From positions 1 through 64,000 of the forward strand of contig NZ_JABFUC010000005.1 of the NCBI RefSeq assembly GCF_022341425.1: a stretch of 64,000 bases of DNA, read 5' to 3'. The translations under genes and the position numbers were made by a program. Origin of the DNA: Billgrantia campisalis. Its GTDB lineage: Bacteria > Pseudomonadota > Gammaproteobacteria > Pseudomonadales > Halomonadaceae. Positions 51,165 to 62,564 of this stretch are shown here, piece after piece (position 1 is the stretch's first letter; each line of letters opens with the position of its first letter). The notes under the pieces are model-generated. The model saw nothing but the letters and a program-made list of their open reading frames with translations, was not told the DNA's origin and did no database searches.

Positions 51165-51620
51165 ATGTCCATGGCGAAAGTGAAACAGCATCTCGATGAG
51201 CAGAGCGTGAAATACGTCATCATGCAGCACTCCGAGGCCTATACCGCCCAGGAGGTGGCCGAGGCGGTGCATGTGCCCGGCAGGCACTTCGCCAAGTGCG
51301 TGATGGTGAAGATCGACGGTCGACTGGCCATGGCGGTCTTGCCGGCGACCGACCAGGTCGACCTGGACCGACTGGGCAAGTCCACCGGCGCCCGGGCCGT
51401 CGAACTGGCGGAGGAGGCGGACTTCCAGGACCGCTTTCCGGAGTGCGAGCTGGGCGCCATGCCGCCCTTCGGCAATCTCTTCGGCATGGAGGTCTTCGTC
51501 TCGCCGCACCTGACCCAGGCGGATCTGATTGCCTTCAATGCCGGCAGCCACAGCGAAGTGATGCAGCTGGCCTATAGCGCCTTCGAACGTCTGGCCAGTC
51601 CGGTGGAGGTGGCGATGTGA
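51165..51620 (+). CDS. YbaK/ProX-type aminoacyl-tRNA deacylase
   Basis: 151 residues of a single YbaK domain. Recognisable parts are the AYTAQEVAEAVHVPGRHFAKCVMVK segment with the Lys that positions tRNA, near residues 25-49, and the PPFGNLFGMEVFVS segment near 99-112. Stand-alone YbaK-like proteins remove mischarged amino acids from tRNA, usually Pro-tRNA or Cys-tRNA. Whether this one acts on Cys, Ala or another residue is open. GGGGAG precedes the ATG. Confidence 0.88.
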   Translation: MSMAKVKQHLDEQSVKYVIMQHSEAYTAQEVAEAVHVPGRHFAKCVMVKIDGRLAMAVLPATDQVDLDRLGKSTGARAVELAEEADFQDRFPECELGAMPPFGNLFGMEVFVSPHLTQADLIAFNAGSHSEVMQLAYSAFERLASPVEVAM

Positions 51621-51801
51621 GCCGGTCGCAGCCGAATCGGCGCCCGCTTGTGACGGTTTGACGCATCGGCATTGTCTGTTGAGGTGGCGATAACCTTCTA
51701 TGCTGGGAGCAGACCGGCGCGGATGCAGTGGCGTCGGCGACAGGTGCGACAGCGCGATAGTGGTATCACTCAGCCATGTTCAGAATCCTTGGGAGGATGA
51801 T

Positions 51802-52044
51802 ATGACGCAGACGGTTACCGCGAGCTATGACAGCATTGATAAGGCCCGCAACGCCTTCGATGAGCTGGTGGCCGAGGGCTTCCCCCGCGAGAAGCTCTAT
51901 TTCGACAAGGAGACCAGTCAGGTCAAGGTGATCATCCCGGACACCTCCAAGCCGGAGGCGGAAGAGATTCTTCGGCGCCACGAGCCGGATGAAGTCTGGG
52001 CGCGCCCCTTCCCCTATGAGGAGGAGCCAGAACAAGAGGCATAG
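51802..52044 (+). CDS. Small acidic hypothetical protein (stress-protein-like)
   Basis: 80 residues from the ATG at 51802 with GGGAGGA eight bases upstream. The beginning (TVTASYDSIDKARNAFDEL and VAEGFPREKLYFD) resembles the short beta-alpha-beta domain of general stress protein 17M-like proteins, and the C-terminus is very acidic (EEEPEQEA), as is common in halophiles. A longer in-frame start at 51700 is less likely. No partner genes. Confidence 0.65.
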   Translation: MTQTVTASYDSIDKARNAFDELVAEGFPREKLYFDKETSQVKVIIPDTSKPEAEEILRRHEPDEVWARPFPYEEEPEQEA

Positions 52045-52053
52045 CGCCTGACC

Positions 52054-52164
52054 ATGGCCGTGAACCCTGACGCCGACCCGCTGGTGGCGGCGCTTGAGCG
52101 CGTCGAGCAGGTCAGCGGCCTATCAGCTGACCCGGCGCTGCCTCCCGACCACTTCTTGCCCTGA
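52054..52164 (+). CDS. Possible 36-residue small ORF
   Basis: A short frame starts nine bases after the previous stop and ends at 52164, 16 bases before the SRPBCC start. The peptide has a helix-prone, acidic middle (DPLVAALERVEQVSG). There is no good ribosome-binding site. It may be a small co-transcribed protein or chance. Confidence 0.25.
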   Translation: MAVNPDADPLVAALERVEQVSGLSADPALPPDHFLP

Positions 52165-52180
52165 CAGGCTCCCGGCAGCT

Positions 52181-52660
52181 GTGACACGCTATCACTTCGT
52201 GACCACCTGGCGGTTCGAGGCGCCGATCGAGGAGGTCTATCGCGTGCTGAGCGAAGCACACCGCTGGCCGGCCTGGTGGCCCAGCGTCACCGCGGTTGAG
52301 CAGCTGGCGCCGGGGGATGAGCGCGGCGTCGGGCGGGTCTATCGCTATGTGTGGAAGAGCCGCCTGGGCTATCGCCTGCGCTTCGATATCCGCGTGACCC
52401 GGGTGGAGTCCCCCTGGCTGATCGAAGGGGAGGCCAGCGGCGATGTGCAGGGCATTGGGCGATGGCGGCTGATCGAGGAGGGGGCGGTGACCCAGGTGCG
52501 CTACGAGTGGCGGGTCTTCACGACCCGGCGCTGGATGAACCTGATCGCGCCGGTGGCGCGACCGCTGTTCGCCTGGAGCCACCACGCGGTGATGCGCGAC
52601 GGCGCCGTGGGGCTGGCGCGGCGTCTCGGGGCGCGGCTGCTGGCGGCGGCCCATGACTGA
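52181..52660 (+). CDS. SRPBCC-family (polyketide-cyclase-like) protein
   Basis: About 159 residues from the GTG at 52181, where the first strand RYHFVTTWRFEAPIEEVYRV begins; upstream frame extension lacks family content. It contains the helix-grip fold landmarks: the HRWPAWWPSV turn near residue 29, strands in the middle and a long C-terminal helix. The family binds hydrophobic ligands in an internal cavity; some members are cyclases or lipid carriers. Function unknown here. Ribosome-binding site weak. Confidence 0.8.
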   Translation: MTRYHFVTTWRFEAPIEEVYRVLSEAHRWPAWWPSVTAVEQLAPGDERGVGRVYRYVWKSRLGYRLRFDIRVTRVESPWLIEGEASGDVQGIGRWRLIEEGAVTQVRYEWRVFTTRRWMNLIAPVARPLFAWSHHAVMRDGAVGLARRLGARLLAAAHD

Positions 52661-52684
52661 GCCTGCCGCCGTCTTGCCGCGGGC

Positions 52685-53962
52685 TCAGACTAGCCAGGCC
52701 ACGGTCAGGCCCACCACCAGCGACAGCAGCATCGGCACCGCGACGCGTCGGCCGACCGGCGGCGTGCCCACGGTGATCGCCATGCCCGCCTTGACCAGGT
52801 TGTTCACCGCCGCAGCGATGATGATGCCCAGCACGGCGGTGCTGGCATCGATGGTGGTCAGCGACATGCGGCTCAGCGACAGGGTGATGGCATCCACGTC
52901 GGCCAGGCCGGAGGAGGCGGCCAGCAGATAGATGCCGGCCTCGCCCAGCAGTTCGCGCAGCCATTCACCGAGTACCATGATCAGCGCCAGCAGGGCGCCG
53001 AACAGCAGCGCCACGCGCAGCTCCAGCGGGTTCTGGCTCAGCGGATGGTCGACCTTGAGGGCCTGCCGTTGGCGATACCAGATCACCAGGGCCGGCACGT
53101 AGAGCGTCAGGCCCATCAGCGCTATCGGCAGCAGCAGCTGGGGGACCAGGCCGGGGCTGATCACCGTGGCGTAGAGTAGGATGCGGGGAAACATGGTGCC
53201 GCAGGCGAGCAGGATGCCGGCGGCCAGCATCGGGCTGAGCACCGGGTTGCGGCGGGATTGGCGAGCGAAGTGCAGGGTCAGGGCCGTGGAGGAGCTGAGC
53301 CCGGCGAACAGCCCGGTGAACAGGATGCCCTTCTCGGTGCCGCCCACGCGAATGGCGAAGTAGCCGACGAAGGAGATCGAGGCGATCAGCACCACCAGCC
53401 ACCAGATCTCGTAGGGGTTGAGTACCTCGCCGGGCCCCATGCCGCGGTTGGGCAACAGCGGCAGCATGACGGCGCTGATCAGTAGCAGCTTGAGGCCGGC
53501 ATCCAGCTCATGGGCCTGCAGCTTGTTCAACAGGCCGTGGATCTCCTGCTTGTTGTCGAGCACCACCGCGGTCACCACCGCACAGGCGGTCGCCAGCACC
53601 AGATCCACGGCGACGGCCACGGCACCGAAACAGAAGGTCAGCAGCAGCCCCACCAGGCCGGTGATGCTGTAGTCCTGGCTCTGCTCCATGCGTGCCCGGT
53701 AGGCCACCAGAGCAATGAGCGCCACGGCCAGGAAGGCCAGCGGCAGGATCCAGACGGTGACGGTCTCGGCGAGCAGGGCGGCGATGCCGCCGAGCAGCCC
53801 CACCAGCGAGTGGGTGCGTATCCCGGCCACTCGCTCCCCCGACTTCTTGCCGCGCGCCACCCAGCCCCGCTCGATGCCGATCAGGGCGCCCAGCAGCAGC
53901 GCCACCGTCAGTTGGATGGCGGTCTCGTTGGCGGCGATGAACTGGCTGGCGACATCATCCAT
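52685..53962 (-). CDS. MgtC/SapB-DUF4010 membrane protein
   Basis: 425 residues with about twelve membrane helices. The N-terminal third is an MgtC/SapB module: LTVALLLGALIGIERGWVA near residue 18 and GIRTHSLVGLLGGIAALL near 47. The remainder is a DUF4010 module with AGLSSSTALTLHFARQSR near residue 224. MgtC proteins affect magnesium and membrane potential, and the DUF4010 fusions are of unknown role. AGGA precedes the ATG. It faces the SRPBCC gene tail to tail. Confidence 0.9.
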   Translation of the reverse strand: MDDVASQFIAANETAIQLTVALLLGALIGIERGWVARGKKSGERVAGIRTHSLVGLLGGIAALLAETVTVWILPLAFLAVALIALVAYRARMEQSQDYSITGLVGLLLTFCFGAVAVAVDLVLATACAVVTAVVLDNKQEIHGLLNKLQAHELDAGLKLLLISAVMLPLLPNRGMGPGEVLNPYEIWWLVVLIASISFVGYFAIRVGGTEKGILFTGLFAGLSSSTALTLHFARQSRRNPVLSPMLAAGILLACGTMFPRILLYATVISPGLVPQLLLPIALMGLTLYVPALVIWYRQRQALKVDHPLSQNPLELRVALLFGALLALIMVLGEWLRELLGEAGIYLLAASSGLADVDAITLSLSRMSLTTIDASTAVLGIIIAAAVNNLVKAGMAITVGTPPVGRRVAVPMLLSLVVGLTVAWLV

Positions 53963-54088
53963 GTGCTTGATATCCTGGCACTTGAGGGCGGCTTAGGGTC
54001 CTTTTAGGGTGGACCCTCGCGGCCCCGGCAGCAATCGCCAGCTTGCCTGCCGCTGGGTTGCCGGCGCATTCTTCGGCCGCCCCCAGCC

Positions 54089-56068
54089 TCAGTCGGGGTC
54101 CTTCAGATGCTCCCGGGCTTCCTCGGCGCTCTCATAGATATGCGGCGGCACGGCGCGTGCTTCCAGGGCGTGACCGAGCTTCTTACGCATGAAACTGCTG
54201 GTGGTATAGCGGGTGACCTGGTGATAGAAGCGCCGCTCCAGGTCGCTGACCATGGCCGTATAGGCGTCCAGCAGCGCCTCGTCGATGCGAAAGTGGTCGT
54301 AGTTGACGATGGCGTAGACGCGGCGGCCCAGCGGTGTCAGATGGCGCTCCACGGTGTCGCGTATGGCGTCGATGTCGGCGTGGGAGGCGATCTTCAGGTT
54401 TTCGAAGTTGATAAAGAAGATGTCCTCGGCGGCGTCGAAGTGGAAGCGTTGGGCGAGTGGCAGGGTGAGCAGATCCTCGCGCAGGCCCATGGGTTGCTCG
54501 CGGAAGATGCGCTCGTCCATCGGCCGTGGCGGCTCGGGCATCAAGGGCGTGAAGGCCATCTGGGCCAGGATGTCGCGCTCGAGGTCTACCCCCGGGGCGA
54601 TCTCGGTGAGGGCGATGCCCTGCGGGGTCAGCGCGAACACGCAGCGCTCGGTCACGTAGAGCACCGGCTTGCCGTCGGCGGCGGCCAGTTCGCCGCTGAA
54701 GGTGCGGTGCTCCACCTCGGCGACGAACTTGGGATGGCCGCCCTCGGGCAGGCGCAGCTGGCCGTCGACGATCTCGAGGGCCTCGCTGGTGACCGTGAAG
54801 GTCCCCATGAACACCACTCGGCGGGCGTTCTGGCTGATATTGATGAAACCGCCGGCCCCGGCCAGGCGCGGGCCGAACTTCGAGACGTTGACGTTGCCGA
54901 CGCCATCGACCTGGGCCATGCCGAGGAAGGCGACGTCCAGCCCGCCGCCATCGTAGAAGTCGAACTGAGCCGGCTGGTCGATGATCGCCTGGGTATTGAG
55001 CGCCGCGCCGAAGTCGAGCCCGCCGGCGGGCAGGCCGCCGATCACCCCGGGCTCGGTGGTGAGCGTCACCAGCTCCAGCACCCGCTCTTCGCTGGCCACC
55101 GCGCCGACCCCCTCCGGCATGCCGATCCCCAGATTCACCACGCTGTTGGGGGCCAGCTCGAAGGCGGCGCGCCGGGCGATGATCTTGCGCGCCGACAGCG
55201 GCAGCGCCTCGGGAGTGGCCATGGGCGCCTTGATCTCGCCGGAGTAGGCCGGGTTGTAGGGGGTGCGGAAGGTCTGCCAGTGGTGCTCGGGCTCATCGCA
55301 GACCACCACGCAGTCCACCAGGATGCCGGGAATGTGCACGTCCTTGGGATGCAGGGTGCCGCGCTCGGCCAGCCGCTCGACCTGCACGATCACCAGGCCG
55401 CCGGAATTGCGCACCGCGGTGGCGATGGCCAGTGCCTCCAGCACCAGGGCCTCGCGCTCCATGCTCACGTTGCCCAGGGTGTCGGCGGTGGTGCCGCGCA
55501 GCAGCGCCGCCTGCAGCGGCAAGGCCGGATAGAACAGGTACTCCTCGCCGTCGATGGGCAGCAGACGCACCCGCTCCTCGGTGGTGATGTCGTTGATCTT
55601 GCCGCCGCCGAGACGCGGATCGACGAAGGTGCCGAGGCCCACCCGGGTCAGGGTGCCCGGCTTGCCGGCGGCGATGTCGCGAAACAGGTGCGAGATCACC
55701 CCCTGGGGCAGGTTCCAGGCCTGAATGCGCCCTTCGATGGCGAGCCGCTGCAGGGCCGGCACCAGTCCCCAGTGGCCACCGATTACCTTCGCCACTAGCC
55801 CCTCGTGGCCGAGATGGTTGAGCCCGCGGCTCTTGCCGTCGCCCTGGCCGGCGGCGTACATCAGCGTCAGGTCGCGGGGGTGGCCGGTCTCGAGGAAGCG
55901 CGCCTCCAGGGCCACCGCCAGATGCTCGGCGAAGCCGATGCCGACGAAGCCGCCGGTGGCCACGGCGTCGCCGTCGCGGATCAGGTCGATGGCTTCGCGG
56001 GCGGAGACGATCTTGCCCTTCTCGGTGAAGGGGCGGCGGGAGAGCAGCGGGTGAGTCTGGCGGTCCAT
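54089..56068 (-). CDS. YdiF-type acyl-CoA transferase (family I) with C-terminal extension
   Basis: 659 residues. Residues 1-520 follow the two-domain CoA-transferase I plan: GDAVATGGFVGIGFAEHLAV near residue 33, PQGVISHLFRDIAAGKPG near 122, GIGMPEGVGAV near 315 and the TTEPGVIGGLPAGG segment near 337, whose Glu is the probable CoA-binding nucleophile. It should move CoA between acetate or other short acids and an acyl-CoA. Family members such as YdiF and propionate CoA-transferase are about 520-530 residues, so about 125 extra residues at the end, starting near RFHFDAAEDIFFINFENLKI, form an extra domain. GGGAG precedes the ATG. Confidence 0.87.
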   Translation of the reverse strand: MDRQTHPLLSRRPFTEKGKIVSAREAIDLIRDGDAVATGGFVGIGFAEHLAVALEARFLETGHPRDLTLMYAAGQGDGKSRGLNHLGHEGLVAKVIGGHWGLVPALQRLAIEGRIQAWNLPQGVISHLFRDIAAGKPGTLTRVGLGTFVDPRLGGGKINDITTEERVRLLPIDGEEYLFYPALPLQAALLRGTTADTLGNVSMEREALVLEALAIATAVRNSGGLVIVQVERLAERGTLHPKDVHIPGILVDCVVVCDEPEHHWQTFRTPYNPAYSGEIKAPMATPEALPLSARKIIARRAAFELAPNSVVNLGIGMPEGVGAVASEERVLELVTLTTEPGVIGGLPAGGLDFGAALNTQAIIDQPAQFDFYDGGGLDVAFLGMAQVDGVGNVNVSKFGPRLAGAGGFINISQNARRVVFMGTFTVTSEALEIVDGQLRLPEGGHPKFVAEVEHRTFSGELAAADGKPVLYVTERCVFALTPQGIALTEIAPGVDLERDILAQMAFTPLMPEPPRPMDERIFREQPMGLREDLLTLPLAQRFHFDAAEDIFFINFENLKIASHADIDAIRDTVERHLTPLGRRVYAIVNYDHFRIDEALLDAYTAMVSDLERRFYHQVTRYTTSSFMRKKLGHALEARAVPPHIYESAEEAREHLKDPD

Positions 56069-56181
56069 GGGCGGGCTCCCTGAGGGCTATTGTTGTTGTC
56101 ATGGCACGTTACCACGCACATTACCACAGACCGCACAACGCCTGGCGAGCGGGGAGTTGCCAAGCTGCCGGATCTCTCTGA

Positions 56182-56201
56182 TACTGTATTAAAATACAGT
56201 T
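56182..56201. promoter_or_regulatory. LexA (SOS) box
   Basis: CTGT at 56184-56187 and ACAG at 56196-56199, exactly eight A/T-rich bases apart, in the sequence TACTGTATTAAAATACAGTT. This is a near-consensus gammaproteobacterial SOS box, 14 bases before the umuD start. It indicates strong repression by LexA and induction on DNA damage. Confidence 0.93.
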
Positions 56202-56214
56202 TCGGGAGGTGCCC

Positions 56215-56673
56215 ATGCGACAGGCCTTGCCACCGGCCGTGCGTCTGTTCGGTCGAGCCATGATCGAGCCCGCAGGCGGCACCCAGCCGCTGATGGGGTG
56301 CCGGGTGCGGGCTGGTTTCCCCAGCCCGGCGGATGATCACCTGGACGTGGAGATCGACCTGCACGCCCATGTGGTGCGCCGGCCGGCCTCCACCTACTTC
56401 GTGCGCGCCGAGGGCGACTCCATGCGCGGTGACGGCATCCATCACGGCGACCTGCTGGTGGTGGACCGCAGCCTCGAGCCGCTGCCGGGCCGGGTGGTCG
56501 TCATCGCCGTGGACGGCGAGCCCACCGTCAAGCGGCTGGCGCGGCAAGGCGAGGGCATCGTGCTGCTGGCCAGCAATCCGCGTTTCGCACCGATTCCGCT
56601 GGCCGGGCGGGAGTGCCATGTGTGGGGCGTGGTCACCCATGTGGTGCATGCCCTGCCGGAGGTGGCGCCATGA
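56215..56673 (+). CDS. umuD: UmuD-like polymerase V autoproteolytic subunit
   Basis: 152 residues from the ATG at 56215 with GGGAGGT five bases upstream. It is a LexA-type S24 protein: the cleavage site is probably Ala-Gly in RAGFPSP near residue 31, the catalytic Ser is in EGDSMRGDG near residue 70, and Lys is in TVKRLAR near residue 107. After RecA-promoted self-cleavage UmuD' joins UmuC to form the translesion polymerase V. The stop overlaps the umuC ATG (ATGA). Confidence 0.94.
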   Translation: MRQALPPAVRLFGRAMIEPAGGTQPLMGCRVRAGFPSPADDHLDVEIDLHAHVVRRPASTYFVRAEGDSMRGDGIHHGDLLVVDRSLEPLPGRVVVIAVDGEPTVKRLARQGEGIVLLASNPRFAPIPLAGRECHVWGVVTHVVHALPEVAP

Positions 56674-57947
56674 TCGCCCTGGTCGACGGCAACAACTTCT
56701 ATGTCAGCTGCGAGCGGGTCTTCGACCCGCGCCTGGAGGGCCGCCCGGTGGGCGTACTCTCCAACAACGACGGCTGCGTGGTGGCGCGTTCCGAGGAGCT
56801 CAAGGCGCTGGGCGTGGCGATGGGGGCGCCGCTGCACCTGCTGCCGCCGGACATTCGCCGGCGCGCGGCGCTGCTCTCCAGCAACTATGCGCTCTACGGC
56901 GACATGAGCCGGCGGGTGAACCAGGTGCTCGCGGAGTTCTCGCCGGACGTGGAGCCCTACTCCATCGACGAGAGCTTCGTGGGCTTCGATGGCTTTCCCG
57001 CGGCGCGCCTGGAGGCCCACTGCCGGGCGCTGCGCGATACCGTGGGCCGGTGGACCGGGATTCCCGTCGGAGTTGGCGTGGCCCCGACCCGGGTGCTGGC
57101 CAAGGTGGCCAACCACCAGGCCAAGCGCGAGCCCGCCCACGAGGGGGTGTGCCTGCTGGGGGCGGATGACGCCGCGACCCGCCGGGTCCTCGAGCGGCTG
57201 CCGGTGACCGCGCTGTGGGGCGTGGCGCGGCGCAGCGGTGAGCGGCTGGCGCTGATGGGGATCGATACCGCCTGGCAGCTGCGCGAGGCGGATCCTCGCT
57301 GGGTGCGAAGCCGTTTCTCGGTGGTCATGGAGCGTCTCATCTGGGAACTCCGCGGTCGTCCATCGATCACCCTGGATGACATGAGTGAACCGCGCCAGCG
57401 TATCCTGGTGTCGCGCTCCTTCGGGCGGCTCACCGGCGATCTCGACGAGCTGCGGGCGGCCGTTCGCCAGCACGGTGCCCGGGCGGCCGAGAAGCTGCGT
57501 CGCCAGGGCAGCCAGGCCCGGGCGTTGCAGGTGTTTCTGCGTACCAATCCTTTTCTGGCCGGCGAGCCCCAGTACCGCAACAGCGTGGTGGTGGCGCTGC
57601 CCGAGCCCACCGACGACAGCCGCGCGGTGCTCGAGGCGGCGTCGCGGGGGCTCGAGGCACTCTTCCTCGAGGGCTATCGTTACCAGAAGTGCGGCGTGAT
57701 GCTGCTCGATCTGGTGGAGGCCGAGCGCCGCCAGCTCCCCCTGCTGGACGGGCCGGCGGGCGAGGCCAGGCGCGATCGCAGTCGGCGGCTGATGGCAGCG
57801 CTGGACCGGCTCAATCGCGAGATGGGGCGCGACACCGTGCGCTTCGGCCTGCCGCGCCGGGACAGCGCCTGGGCGCTGCGCTGCCAGCGGCGCACGCCGC
57901 GCTATACCACGCGCTGGGATGAGCTGATGCGCGTCAAGACGGCCTGA
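56670..57947 (+). CDS. umuC: UmuC-type DNA polymerase V catalytic subunit
   Basis: 425 residues, as in E. coli UmuC (422). The Y-family palm has [15 protein letters not shown] at the start with the first catalytic Asp, and [12 protein letters not shown] near residue 97, with the catalytic Asp-Glu pair. The thumb with helix-hairpin-helix ([16 protein letters not shown]), little finger and UmuC C-terminal part follow. It replicates past lesions with UmuD' and RecA. Co-translated with umuD and controlled by the upstream SOS box. Confidence 0.95.
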   Translation: MIALVDGNNFYVSCERVFDPRLEGRPVGVLSNNDGCVVARSEELKALGVAMGAPLHLLPPDIRRRAALLSSNYALYGDMSRRVNQVLAEFSPDVEPYSIDESFVGFDGFPAARLEAHCRALRDTVGRWTGIPVGVGVAPTRVLAKVANHQAKREPAHEGVCLLGADDAATRRVLERLPVTALWGVARRSGERLALMGIDTAWQLREADPRWVRSRFSVVMERLIWELRGRPSITLDDMSEPRQRILVSRSFGRLTGDLDELRAAVRQHGARAAEKLRRQGSQARALQVFLRTNPFLAGEPQYRNSVVVALPEPTDDSRAVLEAASRGLEALFLEGYRYQKCGVMLLDLVEAERRQLPLLDGPAGEARRDRSRRLMAALDRLNREMGRDTVRFGLPRRDSAWALRCQRRTPRYTTRWDELMRVKTA

Positions 57948-58090
57948 AACATCGCTGGCGGCTGCAGGGCGTGGCCGCTCCTGAACCGAGCATCGGCAAG
58001 GGCGTTACCGGCGGGAATGGCAGAGAGGGCCGCAGGGTGCCATCCTGTAGGCACATCCCTGTCGCCGAATCCCGGTGAAGAAGGAGGCCT

Positions 58091-58963
58091 ATGTCACTGC
58101 CGTCGATCCGGCGCTATCTGGCGCCCCTGCTGCTGGGAAGCCTGCTGCTGCTTGGCTTCCATAACGCCGCCGCCCGCGACCTGGCGGCCGAGCCCGCCGA
58201 CATGGTCGAGGTGGAGATCGCCACCGTCGGGGTGGCGGGGCCCGGCGGTCCGCCAGTGGTGCTGCTGCGCGAGCCCGGCGCCCAGGCGGTGATTCCGATC
58301 TTCATCGGCCCCAATGAGGCCGGCGCCATCCTCAGGGGGCTGAGCGGCGATCGCACCCCGCGACCCATGACCCATGAGCTGCTCGGCAGCGTGCTCGAGG
58401 GCATCGACGCCACCCTGGAGCGGGTCTACGTCGATGCCATCGTCGACAACACCTTCCTGGGCATGCTGGAGCTGCGGCTGGAAGGCCGCGATGACCCGGT
58501 GCGTATCGACAGCCGGCCCAGCGACGCCATCGCCCTGGCGCTGTATGCCGGGGCGAGCATCCATGTGGCGCCCCAGGTGCTGGAGGCCGCCCGGCAGATC
58601 GAATACGAAGGGCTGGAGGATCAGGCGGTGGTCGCCCTGGGGATCACCGTGACGCCGGTCAGCGACGATCTGCGCGAGGCCCTCGGCCTGCCGGACCAGG
58701 AGGGCGTGCTGGTCAGTGACGCCAGCGGGCCGGCCCTGGATGCCGGGTTGTCCCCCGGGGCGCTGCTGCTGGAGGTCAATGGGGAAGTGCCGAGCACGCC
58801 GATGCAGTTCCTCGAGCTGGTGCGCGATACGCCCCCGGGGGAAGAGGCCCAGCTACGCTACTGGCAGGAAGGCGAGGAGCACGAGTTGGAGCTCTCCACC
58901 GACGTTCCCTCGCCGCGCCCGGCCCCGCGTCAGCGCCCCGAGGCTCCCGCCATTCGTACCTGA
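58091..58963 (+). CDS. Secreted bifunctional-nuclease (DUF151)-PDZ protein
   Basis: 290 residues with a signal peptide (about 1-28, ending NAAARDLA). The bifunctional nuclease domain spans about 37-180: VVLLREPGAQAVIPIFIGPNEA, RPMTHELLGSVLEGI, and DSRPSDAIALALYAGASIHV are its standard blocks. A PDZ domain (about 185-275) includes GVLVSDASGPALDAGLSPGALLLEVNG. A Pro/Arg-rich tail follows. Such fusions are periplasmic, so the nuclease label is doubtful; peptide binding is more likely. AAGGAGG precedes the ATG. Confidence 0.88.
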   Translation: MSLPSIRRYLAPLLLGSLLLLGFHNAAARDLAAEPADMVEVEIATVGVAGPGGPPVVLLREPGAQAVIPIFIGPNEAGAILRGLSGDRTPRPMTHELLGSVLEGIDATLERVYVDAIVDNTFLGMLELRLEGRDDPVRIDSRPSDAIALALYAGASIHVAPQVLEAARQIEYEGLEDQAVVALGITVTPVSDDLREALGLPDQEGVLVSDASGPALDAGLSPGALLLEVNGEVPSTPMQFLELVRDTPPGEEAQLRYWQEGEEHELELSTDVPSPRPAPRQRPEAPAIRT

Positions 58964-58985
58964 GGCCGCTTGGACCCTGCTTGCG

Positions 58986-59012
58986 CCGCCCCCGACCCTG
59001 CGTCGGGGGCGG
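58986..59012. terminator. Hairpin between convergent genes
   Basis: Ten-base stem CCGCCCCCGA / TCGGGGGCGG with a seven-base loop, placed between the DUF151-PDZ gene and the small membrane-protein gene on the other strand. It probably ends both transcripts, although no U-run is present. Confidence 0.5.
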
Positions 59013-59033
59013 TCGTGTGAATGCGCGGCACTT

Positions 59034-59216
59034 TCACTCCCTCGAGCGGGTGATCACCCAGGCGATAAGGGCGGCGCAGGCGCCGAAGAAGACCGGACTG
59101 GTCAGCCCGTGGGCGATGAACGGCTCCAGGCCGGCGATGGCGCGCACCGTCATGGCGGCGGCCATGACGCCGGCGCCGGCCAGGGCGGTGATGGTGAGGC
59201 GTTGTGCGGTGGTCAT
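59034..59216 (-). CDS. Small two-helix membrane protein
   Basis: 60 residues with two hydrophobic stretches, near 7-23 (ITALAGAGVMAAAMTVRA) and 39-55. Not recognised. It starts 8 bases after the tesB stop on the same strand, with a weak ribosome-binding site, so it may be translated by coupling with tesB. A convergent hairpin follows its end. Confidence 0.6.
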   Translation of the reverse strand: MTTAQRLTITALAGAGVMAAAMTVRAIAGLEPFIAHGLTSPVFFGACAALIAWVITRSRE

Positions 59217-59224
59217 GATCCGGC

Positions 59225-62558
<3,334 letters not shown>

Positions 62559-62564
62559 CGCCTT

